From the NCBI GenBank assembly GCA_964523405.1, contig CAZGAQ010000025.1, positions 14,670-78,669 on the forward strand: a stretch of 64,000 nucleotides of DNA. The letters are read 5' to 3'. Under the pieces are notes generated by a model that was not told the DNA's origin, made no database searches, and saw only the letters and a program-made list of their open reading frames with translations. How positions within the stretch are numbered: the first letter of the stretch is position 1; each line of letters opens with the position of its first letter. The translations under genes were made by a program, and so were the position numbers. Shown here piece after piece: positions 51,833-59,997 of the stretch. Origin of the DNA: CAZGAQ01 sp964523405. Its GTDB lineage: Bacteria; Planctomycetota; Phycisphaerae; UBA1845; Fen-1342.

Positions 51833-53720
51833 CGGTGACCACGACGTTGTTGTAGTCGAGCAGGGTGCCCTTGGCCTTCTCCAGTTGCACGACGCCCGTG
51901 TTGTAGTCGGTGACGACCTGCAGCAGGGTGCGGCGCGAGTTGGAGAGCTGCTCGACGGCCGATAGCTCGGTCTCGAGATAGTTCGGGTCGATCCGCTGCG
52001 TGCGGGCCTGCAGGGAGCGGAGGTTGCGGACGGCGGCCTCAACCGAGGTCAGGGCCGGGGGGAGCTGCTCGTAGCGCACCATGAGCTGGCGGACGTTCAG
52101 GTTCACTTCCTCGACCACCGCGTCCGTGACCTGGTTGAGCTGCACGACGGCTTGGGACTCCTGGAGCCGGGCCCGACGGTGCGCGGCGCGCGCGGCCCGC
52201 TCGCCGAAACTGTAGCTGAACGAGGCTCCCAGGGTGTACGAGATGAAGCGGTTGGAAGCGAGGTTGTCGTAGGAGTTGTCGCCGGTCTTGCCCAACCCCT
52301 GCACTTCATACTGGAAGGACACGTCGAGCTGCGGCAGGATGGCGTTCTTTGTGACGGCCGTGTTGATCCGCGTGCCCTCGATGCGCTGCTGGGCCTGGCG
52401 GATTTCGCTGCGCCGCTCGAGCGCGGTGCGCACTTCGGCGAACTGGTCCAGGACGGTCGGCGCGACGGTGGGAATCTCGGTCGGGATGATCTCCAGCTCG
52501 TCGGACAGCTTCAGCGCCGGGTCATTCAGTAGGTTCTTGAGCCGGTCCTCGGCGTCCCGCACGCCCTTGACAGCCTCCAGAAGGCTGACGTAGCGGCTCT
52601 GGTAGCGCGACTCGGCGTTGGCAACTTCCACCTGGGTCGCGTCGTGTCCCAGACGCTCCTTCATGTTCTGCCAGGTGATGTAGTTCTGCGACACGGATTC
52701 CGCCAGGATCGTGACCGTGCGGCGCGCCTGGGCCAGCGTCCAGTAGGCCGTCTCCACGTCCAGCAGCGTGTCCCGCACCTTCTGCACGAACTGCTCGTAG
52801 CTGATCTGGTACTCGACCCGCCGGAGGTTGATCTGCGCCCGGTTCACGTCCAGCCCGAAGCCCTTGAGCAACGGCTGGCGAATCTGCGCGATCATGTTGG
52901 TGGCGTAGGTCGGGTTCCAGTTCTTGATGCTGCCCTGCGGAATGTCGTTCTTGGAGCGCTGCTCGCCGAGCGCAATCGAGGTCTGGGCACCGGACGGCAA
53001 GAGCTGCCGGAATCCGCCCTGCACCGAACGCGTGTCGCTCGTGCCCGGCACCGTGCCCGGCTCGATCGCCCGGTCCAGGTTCGCCCAGGACGAATCCAGG
53101 AAAAACTGCACATCGAACGCCGCCTCGGCCTCCACCACCTGCGTCTGGCTGATGGCCGGATTGTGGGCTTCGATCCGGATGGTGTAGTTGTTCTCGATCG
53201 CCCGCTGCACGCACTCGCTCAAGGTCAGCCGCACTTGCGTCGGCCGCGACAGTTTCGCCAGAAACTCCAGCGCCTGGTTGACCACCTTGTCGAAATTACG
53301 GACGACGCGCTGATCCTGCTGCGCGGCCTGGTCCTCGGCGAGGGCATCGCGGCGTTTCTGGAACGTAGCGGCGGCCTCGGTCGGATCCGGAATTTGGGTG
53401 AGGACGTCTTCCGGCGCCGGCTGCGAGGTCGTGGCGGGTCCGGTCATGAGCGACGCGCGCGGCGGCAGGTCGGTCTGCCCCGGGGCCGGCTGGGCGATCG
53501 GGTCCCGCGGCACGGTCCGCGGTTTGGCATCGGGCGCGGGGGCCGTCTCCTGGGCATGCTGGACCAGCATCCGGTCGCGATACGCCGAGATTGGCAGGTC
53601 GACGTTGGGGCCTTCGTTCTGGCAGCCCAGGGCCGTCGTCGCGCCCAGCAGGATCATCACCCGCACCGCCAACCGCCTTGTCCTGCTCGAAGTTTGCAGC
53701 CTGGTCATAATCACGCCCAT
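51813..53720 (-). CDS. TolC-family outer-membrane channel-like protein (lipoprotein candidate)
   Basis: This is a 635-residue protein. The N-terminus has a hydrophobic signal followed by a possible lipid-bearing Cys in TALGCQ, then a Pro/Ala-rich linker (to about 110). The remaining part is an outer membrane efflux protein domain: ALENAL-like helices such as LTLSECVQRAIENNYTIRI, the internal repeat, and long coiled helices (LEAVKGVRDAEDRLKNLLND, SYSFGERAARAAHRRARLQES). Such proteins form the outer channel of export pumps. No inner pump gene is adjacent; the next gene in the operon is a TMTC-like membrane protein. ATG 53720 versus 53708 cannot be decided. Confidence 0.78.
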   Translation of the reverse strand: MGVIMTRLQTSSRTRRLAVRVMILLGATTALGCQNEGPNVDLPISAYRDRMLVQHAQETAPAPDAKPRTVPRDPIAQPAPGQTDLPPRASLMTGPATTSQPAPEDVLTQIPDPTEAAATFQKRRDALAEDQAAQQDQRVVRNFDKVVNQALEFLAKLSRPTQVRLTLSECVQRAIENNYTIRIEAHNPAISQTQVVEAEAAFDVQFFLDSSWANLDRAIEPGTVPGTSDTRSVQGGFRQLLPSGAQTSIALGEQRSKNDIPQGSIKNWNPTYATNMIAQIRQPLLKGFGLDVNRAQINLRRVEYQISYEQFVQKVRDTLLDVETAYWTLAQARRTVTILAESVSQNYITWQNMKERLGHDATQVEVANAESRYQSRYVSLLEAVKGVRDAEDRLKNLLNDPALKLSDELEIIPTEIPTVAPTVLDQFAEVRTALERRSEIRQAQQRIEGTRINTAVTKNAILPQLDVSFQYEVQGLGKTGDNSYDNLASNRFISYTLGASFSYSFGERAARAAHRRARLQESQAVVQLNQVTDAVVEEVNLNVRQLMVRYEQLPPALTSVEAAVRNLRSLQARTQRIDPNYLETELSAVEQLSNSRRTLLQVVTDYNTGVVQLEKAKGTLLDYNNVVVTDAKAGR

Positions 53721-53920
53721 GCCCCCGCCGCTCGTTGCCCTGCCGACTCCAACACGGCGGCGATGATAGAAAGCGGTGGGGGGGGTGTCAAACCGCCCGA
53801 ATTGTCGGTTTGCGCATGGTCTTTGGCGCCTTCTCCGGAGGCAACGCGCGGCGGCGAATGGCGTTAGGATAATCATCCGGACGGCCCGGGCGGGTCGCCC
53901 CGCGCCCCGGAGGACTACCG

Positions 53921-54439
53921 ATGCCCGCCACCCTGCCGGCTGATGAGTTCGTCCGCTTTGCCGTACACAAGCTGCGCGACCAACACGCCCAGATCGTCCG
54001 CTGTGTCGGTCTGCTCACGGACGACGAGCTCTGGCAACGCTCCAATGCCCACACGAACAGCGTCGGCAACCTGCTGCTGCACCTGACGGGCAACGTGCGC
54101 CAGTGGATCGTCGGCGGGCTGCGCGGGCAGACCGTGCCCCGTGACCGCCCAGCCGAGTTCGCCGCCCGTGGTCCGGTGCCGCGCGAAGAAGTGCTCGGTA
54201 CGCTGGCGGCCGTGTGCGCTGACGCGCAAGGGGTGATTCAGGGGCTGAGTGCTGCGGCGCTGGCCACGCGGCGCGTCATCCAGGGCTACGAAGTCTCGCA
54301 ACTGGCGGCCGTGTTCCATGTCGTGGAACACTTCTCGTTTCATACGGGGCAGATCGTGCACATCACGAAGGTGCTGAAGGACGTGGACGTGAGCCTGTAT
54401 GACCCGCAGGGGCAGCGCTTGGCGGGCAGCAAGCCGTAG
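53921..54439 (+). CDS. DinB-family (DUF1572-like) metal-binding protein
   Basis: This is a 172-residue four-helix bundle protein. The metal triad of the DinB fold is present: His54 (LLLHLTGNVRQW), His137 and His141 (VVEHFSFHTGQIVHI). The DinB/YfiT-like group holds metal-dependent hydrolases and thiol S-transferases; the substrate here is unknown. GGAGG lies 8 nt before ATG 53921. It stands alone between the divergent TolC-like operon and a tRNA gene on the other strand. Confidence 0.82.
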   Translation: MPATLPADEFVRFAVHKLRDQHAQIVRCVGLLTDDELWQRSNAHTNSVGNLLLHLTGNVRQWIVGGLRGQTVPRDRPAEFAARGPVPREEVLGTLAAVCADAQGVIQGLSAAALATRRVIQGYEVSQLAAVFHVVEHFSFHTGQIVHITKVLKDVDVSLYDPQGQRLAGSKP

Positions 54440-54581
54440 CCTTACGGCGCTGCGCCAGCGGATGCCGCATCACAAGGGGGAGAAACGCGCGCCGCGCAGG
54501 GCGACAACAGCGCAAAAAAGTGGGCCGGCGGTCGGGACGTGCGGGGGGGGACACGTACGCCGACGCAGTCCGGCCCGGGGT

Positions 54582-54609
54582 TTGGGCTGGTTACTACGCG
54601 TAGTATACT
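54582..54609 (+). promoter_or_regulatory. Promoter-like element before a short terminated stretch
   Basis: TTGGGC (54582-54587), 16 nt, TATACT (54604-54609), overlapping a palindrome ACTACGCGTAGT. It points right and is followed only 25-50 nt later by an intrinsic terminator. Confidence 0.45.
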
Positions 54610-54631
54610 CGCCGGGCACCGCCGTGACAAT

Positions 54632-54662
54632 GGCGAACAAGCGTATCAAGTTCGCCTTTTTT
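54632..54662 (+). terminator. Intrinsic terminator
   Basis: GGCGAAC (54632-54638) and GTTCGCC (54650-54656) form a 7-bp stem with 11-nt loop, followed by six T. It could end the DinB transcript or a short RNA started at about 54616. Confidence 0.75.
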
Positions 54663-54695
54663 GCCCGAAATCGCGAGTCGCTACCCTCATAGGCA

Positions 54696-54766
54696 CTGGG
54701 GATCCAGGATTCGAACCTGGACTAACTGATCCAGAGTCAGTCGTGCTACCGTTACACTAATCCCCA
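54696..54766 (-). tRNA. tRNA-Gln (anticodon CUG)
   Basis: This is a 71-nt tRNA on the reverse strand. The acceptor stem is TGGGGAT / ATCCCCA with discriminator G; the D-arm is GTGT-AACGGTA-GCAC; the anticodon stem is ACTGA / TCAGT with loop CTCTGGA, giving anticodon CTG; the T-arm is CCAGG-TTCGAAT-CCTGG. All stems pair, with no CCA encoded. The U at position 1 opposite A72 is the usual feature of bacterial tRNA-Gln. Confidence 0.96.
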
Positions 54767-54963
54767 ATCTGCGGTCACAGCTTACAGCCCGCGCCGTGGC
54801 AAATCAACTCCCCACCCGGGCAAAACTCCCCGGCGGCGTGGTACCTCACTGCGTCGGCGCGCCGCGAATCGACAGTAAATCGGTGCGCCGGAAATAGTTG
54901 CGGATCCGCACCACCAGACACGCCGCGCCGGCCGGGGCCGACACGCTCGAACCTGGGCCGGCT

Positions 54964-56472
54964 CTACGTCGCTGGCTGTTCCACCCGCGCTGCCCGCCGG
55001 CCCTGCACGACGGCGCGCAACTGCGCCGTCAATTCGTCCAGAGCGCTCGCCTGCTCATTAAGGTGTTTACTTGATTCGGCCGTGCCATTGGCGCTGGCGG
55101 CGGTTTGTTGCGTCAGGCCGTCGATCCGGGCGACCGCCGTGCTGATCTGACTCAGGCCCTGCGACTGCTCCTGCGTCGCTTGGGCGACCGCGCCGATCAG
55201 CGTTGTCACGCTGCCGACGTGTCCACCAATGGCCTCCAGCACCCCGGTCGCGTCGGCCGCCACCTGCACGCCTTCGCCGGCCGCCGCGCGGGACTGCTCG
55301 ATGAGCTGGGTCGTGTCCTGTACCGCCGCCGCGCTGCGCTGTGCCAGGTTCCGGACCTCTTGCGCCACAACCGCGAAGCCCTTGCCCGCATCGCCGGCGC
55401 GGGCCGCCTCAACGGCCGCGTTCAGGGCGAGCAGGTTGGTCTGGAACGCGATCTCGTTGATGGTCTTGATGATGCGCGCCGTCTGGTCTGCACAGCTCTT
55501 GATCCGCTGAATGGTGTCGGACATCTGGGCCACGACAGCGTGCCCGGATTCCGCCGCGGCCCGTGCCTGGGCCGCACGCTCATCCGCCTCTTGCGAGTTC
55601 TTGGCTCCTTTCGCCGTCATCGCCGTGATTTCTTCCACGGCGGCCGCCGTTTCCTGCAGCGCGGCGGCCTGCTGACCGGCGCCCTCGGCCATCCGGTGGC
55701 TGGCGTCGGCGGACTGCTCCGCGGCGCGACTCAGCTCGTGGCTGCTGCCACTGAGACGATCCGTGATTTCCGTCAGGATGCGGGTCACGCTCGAGGCGAC
55801 CCGGACCGCCAGGACGACGGCCACGACCAGAACAAGCAGAGCGGCCGCACTCATGAACACGAACAAGTTCCGCGCCTCACGGAGCGTGTCGGCGCGCAGC
55901 CCGGCCAGCGTCTTCTCCACGTCGTCGATGTAGATTCCCCCGACCAGCACCCAGTCCGAGCCTTCCGGCTGCCGCGCGTAGGCGAGCTTCTTCACAACCT
56001 CCTTGGTGGTGGGCTTCTCGTAGTAGTACTCCACGAAGCCGCCCTCCGGCTTCTTGGCCGCGTCGACCAGCACGCGACGAAAGGCAAACCCCTTGGCGTC
56101 CGGCTCGTCCAGCTTAACGAGCTGGCCGTTGAGTTTGGGGTTGCTGCCATGGAAGGCAAACTGGTAGCCGTCGGATGTCGGCTCGTAGGCGAAGAAATAG
56201 CCGCTGCCGTTCTCATACCGCAGCGCGGACAGGAGTCGCTTGAGGGTCTCGGTGTCGCCGCCCTGCTGCGCCTGCGACTTGGCCAGGGAACAGGCCAGGC
56301 CGGCGACGTCCTGCAGATACGCGCGCTTCTGGGCGAGCAGACGTGCCTCCTCCTGCCGCAGGCGCTCCGTGCTGTCACTGTGGATGCGATAGAACAAGGA
56401 AGCGGTGCTGGCCCCGGCGAAGAGGGCGATGCTGAGCAGCATGGCGACGATCAGTTTCACGCGGACCGACAT
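54964..56472 (-). CDS. Methyl-accepting chemotaxis protein with Cache sensor
   Basis: This is a 502-residue chemoreceptor. Helix one (residues 8-26) and helix two (about 190-210) flank a periplasmic single-Cache domain with FFAYEPTSDGYQFAFHG and YYYEKPTTKEVVKKLAY, similar to sCache_2 sensors of small organic acids. A long cytoplasmic coiled coil follows, with the signalling hairpin EIAFQTNLLALNAAVEAARAG shortened here to its core, and KGFAVVAQEVRNLAQRS. It controls CheA and so swimming or another output. ATG 56472 has a GAGGAG ribosome site 7 nt upstream. No classical HAMP boundary is obvious. No che genes are nearby. The ligand is not known. Confidence 0.9.
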   Translation of the reverse strand: MSVRVKLIVAMLLSIALFAGASTASLFYRIHSDSTERLRQEEARLLAQKRAYLQDVAGLACSLAKSQAQQGGDTETLKRLLSALRYENGSGYFFAYEPTSDGYQFAFHGSNPKLNGQLVKLDEPDAKGFAFRRVLVDAAKKPEGGFVEYYYEKPTTKEVVKKLAYARQPEGSDWVLVGGIYIDDVEKTLAGLRADTLREARNLFVFMSAAALLVLVVAVVLAVRVASSVTRILTEITDRLSGSSHELSRAAEQSADASHRMAEGAGQQAAALQETAAAVEEITAMTAKGAKNSQEADERAAQARAAAESGHAVVAQMSDTIQRIKSCADQTARIIKTINEIAFQTNLLALNAAVEAARAGDAGKGFAVVAQEVRNLAQRSAAAVQDTTQLIEQSRAAAGEGVQVAADATGVLEAIGGHVGSVTTLIGAVAQATQEQSQGLSQISTAVARIDGLTQQTAASANGTAESSKHLNEQASALDELTAQLRAVVQGRRAARVEQPAT

Positions 56473-56880
56473 TGCGTACTCCTCGTTCCTGCGGGGCGCT
56501 GCCAGCCGGAGTCGCGCTGGGCCAACCCGTGCTCCAGGGAGGATGCCCCCGGGGACTGCTGTGTATGCCTTCGGCCGCTTCCGCGCCACAAATCACTGTG
56601 GCGCCGGGCCTCTCCGCTGGGCACGGCGCTGGCCCAGACTCCGCGCGGGTTCGCTCTGATAATCTCGTCCCTGGGCGGGCTGGCGGGTCGGCCTGTGGCG
56701 TAACCGGTTTCGGTTCGGCCGGGAATGGCAGCACGAGAATCGCGGCTGTCCGGGCTTGACGCGCTTGACCGGCAACCCTAACATCGCACGAACATTCGGC
56801 CGCCGCACGGGACGGCGGCGTGTTTCGGGCCTACGCGCTCCACAGCGAGGGCGCGGTTCAGAGGAACAAAGGAGAACGCC
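56473..56880. other. Divergent spacer
   Basis: This region lies between the chemoreceptor and the DUF1579 gene. It holds the rightward promoter at 56756-56784. Nothing else was recognised; it has no T-run hairpin and no gene. Confidence 0.5.
56756..56784 (+). promoter_or_regulatory. Promoter of the DUF1579 gene
   Basis: TTGACG (56756-56761), 17 nt, TAACAT (56779-56784), about 95 nt before the start codon. Confidence 0.5.
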
Positions 56881-57591
56881 ATGCGTCGTTGCTGGTGGGT
56901 GACCGGTCTGGCCGGTCTGAGTGGTCTGCTGCTGTGTCTGTCGGTCGCGGTCGCGCAGGACAAGAAGCCGGCCGACGAGCCCAAGAAGCCCGAGCCGGCC
57001 AAGAAGGCGGAAGAGCCGAAGAAGGCCGGCGACGTCAAGAAGGACGAGAAGCCGGGCGGCGCCGGCAGCGCCGAGATGGAAGAGATGATGAAGAAGTGGG
57101 CGGCGTATGCCACGCCCGGCGAAGCCCACAAGCGCCTGGACGGCATGGTGGGCAAGTGGGATTTCGAGAGCAGTTGGTGCATGAAGCCGGGCGATGAGCC
57201 GGAGACCATGAAGGGGACGACTGAACTCAAGTGGATTTACGATGGGCGCTATGTGCAGCAGGAAGCCACCGGCCCCGCGATGGACCCCAACGGGCCGCCG
57301 TTCAAGGGGACGGGGCTGTACGGGTATGACAACGCCAAGAAGCAGTACGTGACGCTCTGGTTTGACAACATGGGCACGGGCGTCATGTTCGGGTATGGCA
57401 CGGCCGACGCGAGCGGCAAGGAGATCACGTTCACGGGTGAAGGTGTCAACCCGATGAACGACAAGAACGAGAAATGGCGCTGCGTGCTGCATCTGGGCGA
57501 CAAGGACAAGTTCACGTACGAAATGTACGGTCCGGGTCCGGACGGCAAGGAGTTCCGCCAGATGCTGTTGACGTACACGCGCGCCAAGTAG
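56881..57591 (+). CDS. Exported DUF1579 protein with Lys/Glu/Pro-rich linker
   Basis: This is a 236-residue protein. The signal peptide ends AVAQD, and a charged linker of about 40 residues with repeating KKP/KKAEEP units follows. Residues 75-236 are a DUF1579 domain with HKRLDGMVGKWDFES, GTTELKWIYDGRYVQQE, FKGTGLYGYDNAKKQYV and ending MLLTYTR. The fold is calycin/lipocalin-like; no activity is known. AAAGGAG precedes ATG 56881, and a hairpin follows the stop. It stands alone and converges on proC. Confidence 0.82.
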   Translation: MRRCWWVTGLAGLSGLLLCLSVAVAQDKKPADEPKKPEPAKKAEEPKKAGDVKKDEKPGGAGSAEMEEMMKKWAAYATPGEAHKRLDGMVGKWDFESSWCMKPGDEPETMKGTTELKWIYDGRYVQQEATGPAMDPNGPPFKGTGLYGYDNAKKQYVTLWFDNMGTGVMFGYGTADASGKEITFTGEGVNPMNDKNEKWRCVLHLGDKDKFTYEMYGPGPDGKEFRQMLLTYTRAK

Positions 57592-57607
57592 CGATCACCG
57601 CGCCGGT

Positions 57608-57633
57608 CGGGACGCCGCGGTGGGGGCGTCCCG
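57608..57633. terminator. Symmetrical hairpin between convergent genes
   Basis: CGGGACGCC (57608-57616) pairs with GGCGTCCCG (57625-57633), 9 bp with 8-nt loop, between the DUF1579 gene and proC. No T-run on either side; it may end transcription from both directions weakly. Confidence 0.5.
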
Positions 57634-57661
57634 GCTGGCACGCGGGCAGGGCGGGGCGGCG

Positions 57662-58480
57662 CTACGCGCCGAGTTCGCGGCTGCGGCGGAAAGCCGCCTC
57701 GACCCCGGACACAATGGCCTCGAAGACGCGGCTTTCGCGGAACGCCGCGATGGCGGCCGCCGTCGTCCCGCCGGGCGAAGTCACTTTGGCGCGCAGCACG
57801 TCGGGGGTCTCACCTGTCTCCAGCATCATGCGCGCCGCGCCCAGCGCCGTTTGCCGCGCGAGCAGGTTGGCGTATTGCGGGGACAGGCCGATGCGCTTCG
57901 CGGCCTCCACGAGCGCTTCCGTAAAGAAGTAGTAATAGGCCGGCCCCGTGCCGGAGACGGCGGTGACGGCGTCCATCAGGGCCTCGTCGGCGATGTGCAC
58001 GCTCTTGCCGCCGGCGTCAAAGATGCGCTGCGCGCGCAACAGGTCCGCTTCGCTGGCGTGGCGCCCGGGACACACCCCCGCCATACCGGCCCCCACGTGC
58101 GAGGCGAGGTTCGGCATCACGCGCACCACGCGGATCGGCGCGTGGGGAAACGCCGCTTCCAGCGCCGCGGTCGAAACGCCGGCCATGATCGACACGATGA
58201 GATGCTCCGGCCGGACCAGGTCGGCGAACTGGGCGACGGCTTCTCGGTATTGCTGCGGCTTGACGGCCAGGAGGAGGATGTAGCTCTGGCCGACGAGGAG
58301 GCGGTTGTCGTCCGTCGTCGCGATATGAAAGCGTTCGGTAAACACTTGGCGGCGTTGCGGATTGGGATCGCTGGCGATGATGCGATCTTCCAGCAGAATG
58401 CTGTTGCGCAGCACGCCATGGATAATGCCCTCGGCCGCGTTGCCCGCGCCGATGACGCCGATTTCGTAGGGGGTGAGCAC
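57662..58480 (-). CDS. proC: Pyrroline-5-carboxylate reductase
   Basis: This is a 272-residue enzyme for the last step of proline synthesis, reduction of pyrroline-5-carboxylate with NAD(P)H. It has the Rossmann motif IGVIGAGNAAEGI, the segment LLAVKPQQY, VRVMPNLASHVGAGM and the substrate-binding block DAVTAVSGTGPAYYYFF, then TSPGGTTAAAI. The length is normal. There is no proBA nearby, and it stands alone on the strand before the URO-D-type gene. It converges on the DUF1579 gene. Confidence 0.92.
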   Translation of the reverse strand: MLTPYEIGVIGAGNAAEGIIHGVLRNSILLEDRIIASDPNPQRRQVFTERFHIATTDDNRLLVGQSYILLLAVKPQQYREAVAQFADLVRPEHLIVSIMAGVSTAALEAAFPHAPIRVVRVMPNLASHVGAGMAGVCPGRHASEADLLRAQRIFDAGGKSVHIADEALMDAVTAVSGTGPAYYYFFTEALVEAAKRIGLSPQYANLLARQTALGAARMMLETGETPDVLRAKVTSPGGTTAAAIAAFRESRVFEAIVSGVEAAFRRSRELGA

Positions 58481-58657
58481 GCGTGGCTCCTTGTCGTGTG
58501 CGCTGCTCGAGCGGCTCGGACGGCCTGGTAATCCTATCGGCGCGCGGGGTGCGGGGGTACAGACTCCGGTGCGCCGCGCCGGCGTGCGAGCGTCACGTAC
58601 TGTGCGGCGTCCGCGCCTGTGACCTGAACGCCTTCAGGCCAGAGCCAGCCTGGCTGG

Positions 58658-59875
58658 CTACGGCCGGAAGTCGAAGGCCGCCTGGTACATCGCGGCCAGG
58701 TTCGACCAGGGTACGTTGGGCGGCAAGTTGTTGCCCTCGCGCAGCACGAAGCGCCCGGGGACGTCCACGCCGCTGCGCAGGATTTCGCCGGCGCGCGCGT
58801 AGACTTGCGCGGGCGTTCCGCCGGCCAGCAGCGGCACGTCCACGCCACCGAGCAGCGTGATGTCCGGGCCGAGTTCGCGGCGCAGTGCCGCGAAGTCCAC
58901 CGGAAACCCCGTGTCGAAGATCGTCACGCCGAGTTCGTCGCGGATCATGCGAAAGTGCCGCGTGGCGTCGCCGCACAGGTGAATGCCGCGCACCATCGTC
59001 CGCTGCGGGTCCAACGTGTCGTACCAGTGCTGGTGATGCGGCAGAACATGCTGGCGATACTGGCCCACGCTGAGCATCGCGATCGAATCGTCCGCCAGCC
59101 ACAGTTCTGGCCACGCGGGCAGGCTCCAGTACCGCACAAACGCGCGGTGCCGGTTGAGGGCCGCCTGTACGATGAAGTCGAAGAGCTGGCGGGCATAGGC
59201 GGGGTCGCGCTTCAGGTCTGTCAGGATGGCCGGTCCGCGCAGGTTCATGGCAACGGTCAGCGGGCCGTCGGTGCCGCAGCAGTGATAGGGCAGGATGGTG
59301 ATGGGGCGCCCGGCGAACGTCTTGCCCACCGCCAGTGTCACCATTTCCGCGCGCAGCGCGAGGGCGCGTGTGCAGAACTCGGCCTGCAACGGGTGCGCGA
59401 TGTCCACGTCGAAGACCGCGTGCCGGCGCGCGTCGTCCGCGAGTATCGGGCGTGTCTCCGGTATCCCGCGCGCGTGGAAGTGGAGCGGCGCGCCCAGCCA
59501 GGCAGCGTCGTACGTGTTCTGAAAATCCAGCCCGACTTCCCACGCGTCAGGCAGTCCGGTCGGCGAATCGCACAGGACGTTGTAGCGGACGCGCGCGAGG
59601 TACTGCCAGCGCAGCTGGGCCAGCAGCATGGCGTCCGGCTCGTTGAACACGCGCTCGTAGGTCAGCCCGGCCGGGTCCACGCGCGCATCCAGCAGGACCA
59701 CACGGTTGTTATGCGAGAGCGTCACCGGCACGCGCCCAGGGCGCTGCGCGCGGTGGTCCGCCCAGAGCTGTTGTTTGGCGGCATCCGTCAGGCGCGGGAA
59801 GGCGCCGTACGGACCGCACTCCGCAGCGGTCAGCGGGGGCAAGAGCCAGTCGGGGCGGGCCAGTTCGGTGGTCAT
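58658..59875 (-). CDS. Uroporphyrinogen decarboxylase (URO-D) family protein
   Basis: This is a 405-residue protein with the URO-D barrel. It has the pattern RYWSLPAWPELWLADDSIAMLS, HLCGDATRHF and DTGFPVDFAALRRELGPDITLLGG in shortened form, with the C-terminal VPWSNLAAMYQAA. Only the metal/substrate region HLCGD and the fold are shared with the heme enzyme; the typical N-terminal porphyrin motif is absent, so it is more likely a methyltransferase-type or unknown member of the family. Planctomycetes carry many such paralogues. ATG 59875 has AGGA upstream; the frame extends further but that part is not similar to the family. Confidence 0.68.
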   Translation of the reverse strand: MTTELARPDWLLPPLTAAECGPYGAFPRLTDAAKQQLWADHRAQRPGRVPVTLSHNNRVVLLDARVDPAGLTYERVFNEPDAMLLAQLRWQYLARVRYNVLCDSPTGLPDAWEVGLDFQNTYDAAWLGAPLHFHARGIPETRPILADDARRHAVFDVDIAHPLQAEFCTRALALRAEMVTLAVGKTFAGRPITILPYHCCGTDGPLTVAMNLRGPAILTDLKRDPAYARQLFDFIVQAALNRHRAFVRYWSLPAWPELWLADDSIAMLSVGQYRQHVLPHHQHWYDTLDPQRTMVRGIHLCGDATRHFRMIRDELGVTIFDTGFPVDFAALRRELGPDITLLGGVDVPLLAGGTPAQVYARAGEILRSGVDVPGRFVLREGNNLPPNVPWSNLAAMYQAAFDFRP

Positions 59876-59997
59876 GCAGGTGTCCTGGAGCCGGGGCCGA
59901 GTCGCGGTACTCTGGACGGGGCGGTCGGGATCGTCAACGTAGGACTGGGCGGCACGCGGCAGACGGCGGGCGGCCGGCGCTGGTGCGGTGCACGCGC

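Noticed and set aside
53842..53872. TAGGAT / GATAAT box upstream of dinB
   Set aside because: The nearest TTGGCG lies about 40 nt away, too far for one promoter; nothing else fits.
54631..54693. 20-codon frame starting ATG 54631
   Set aside because: It overlaps the hairpin and T-run of an intrinsic terminator and has no ribosome site; more likely non-coding.
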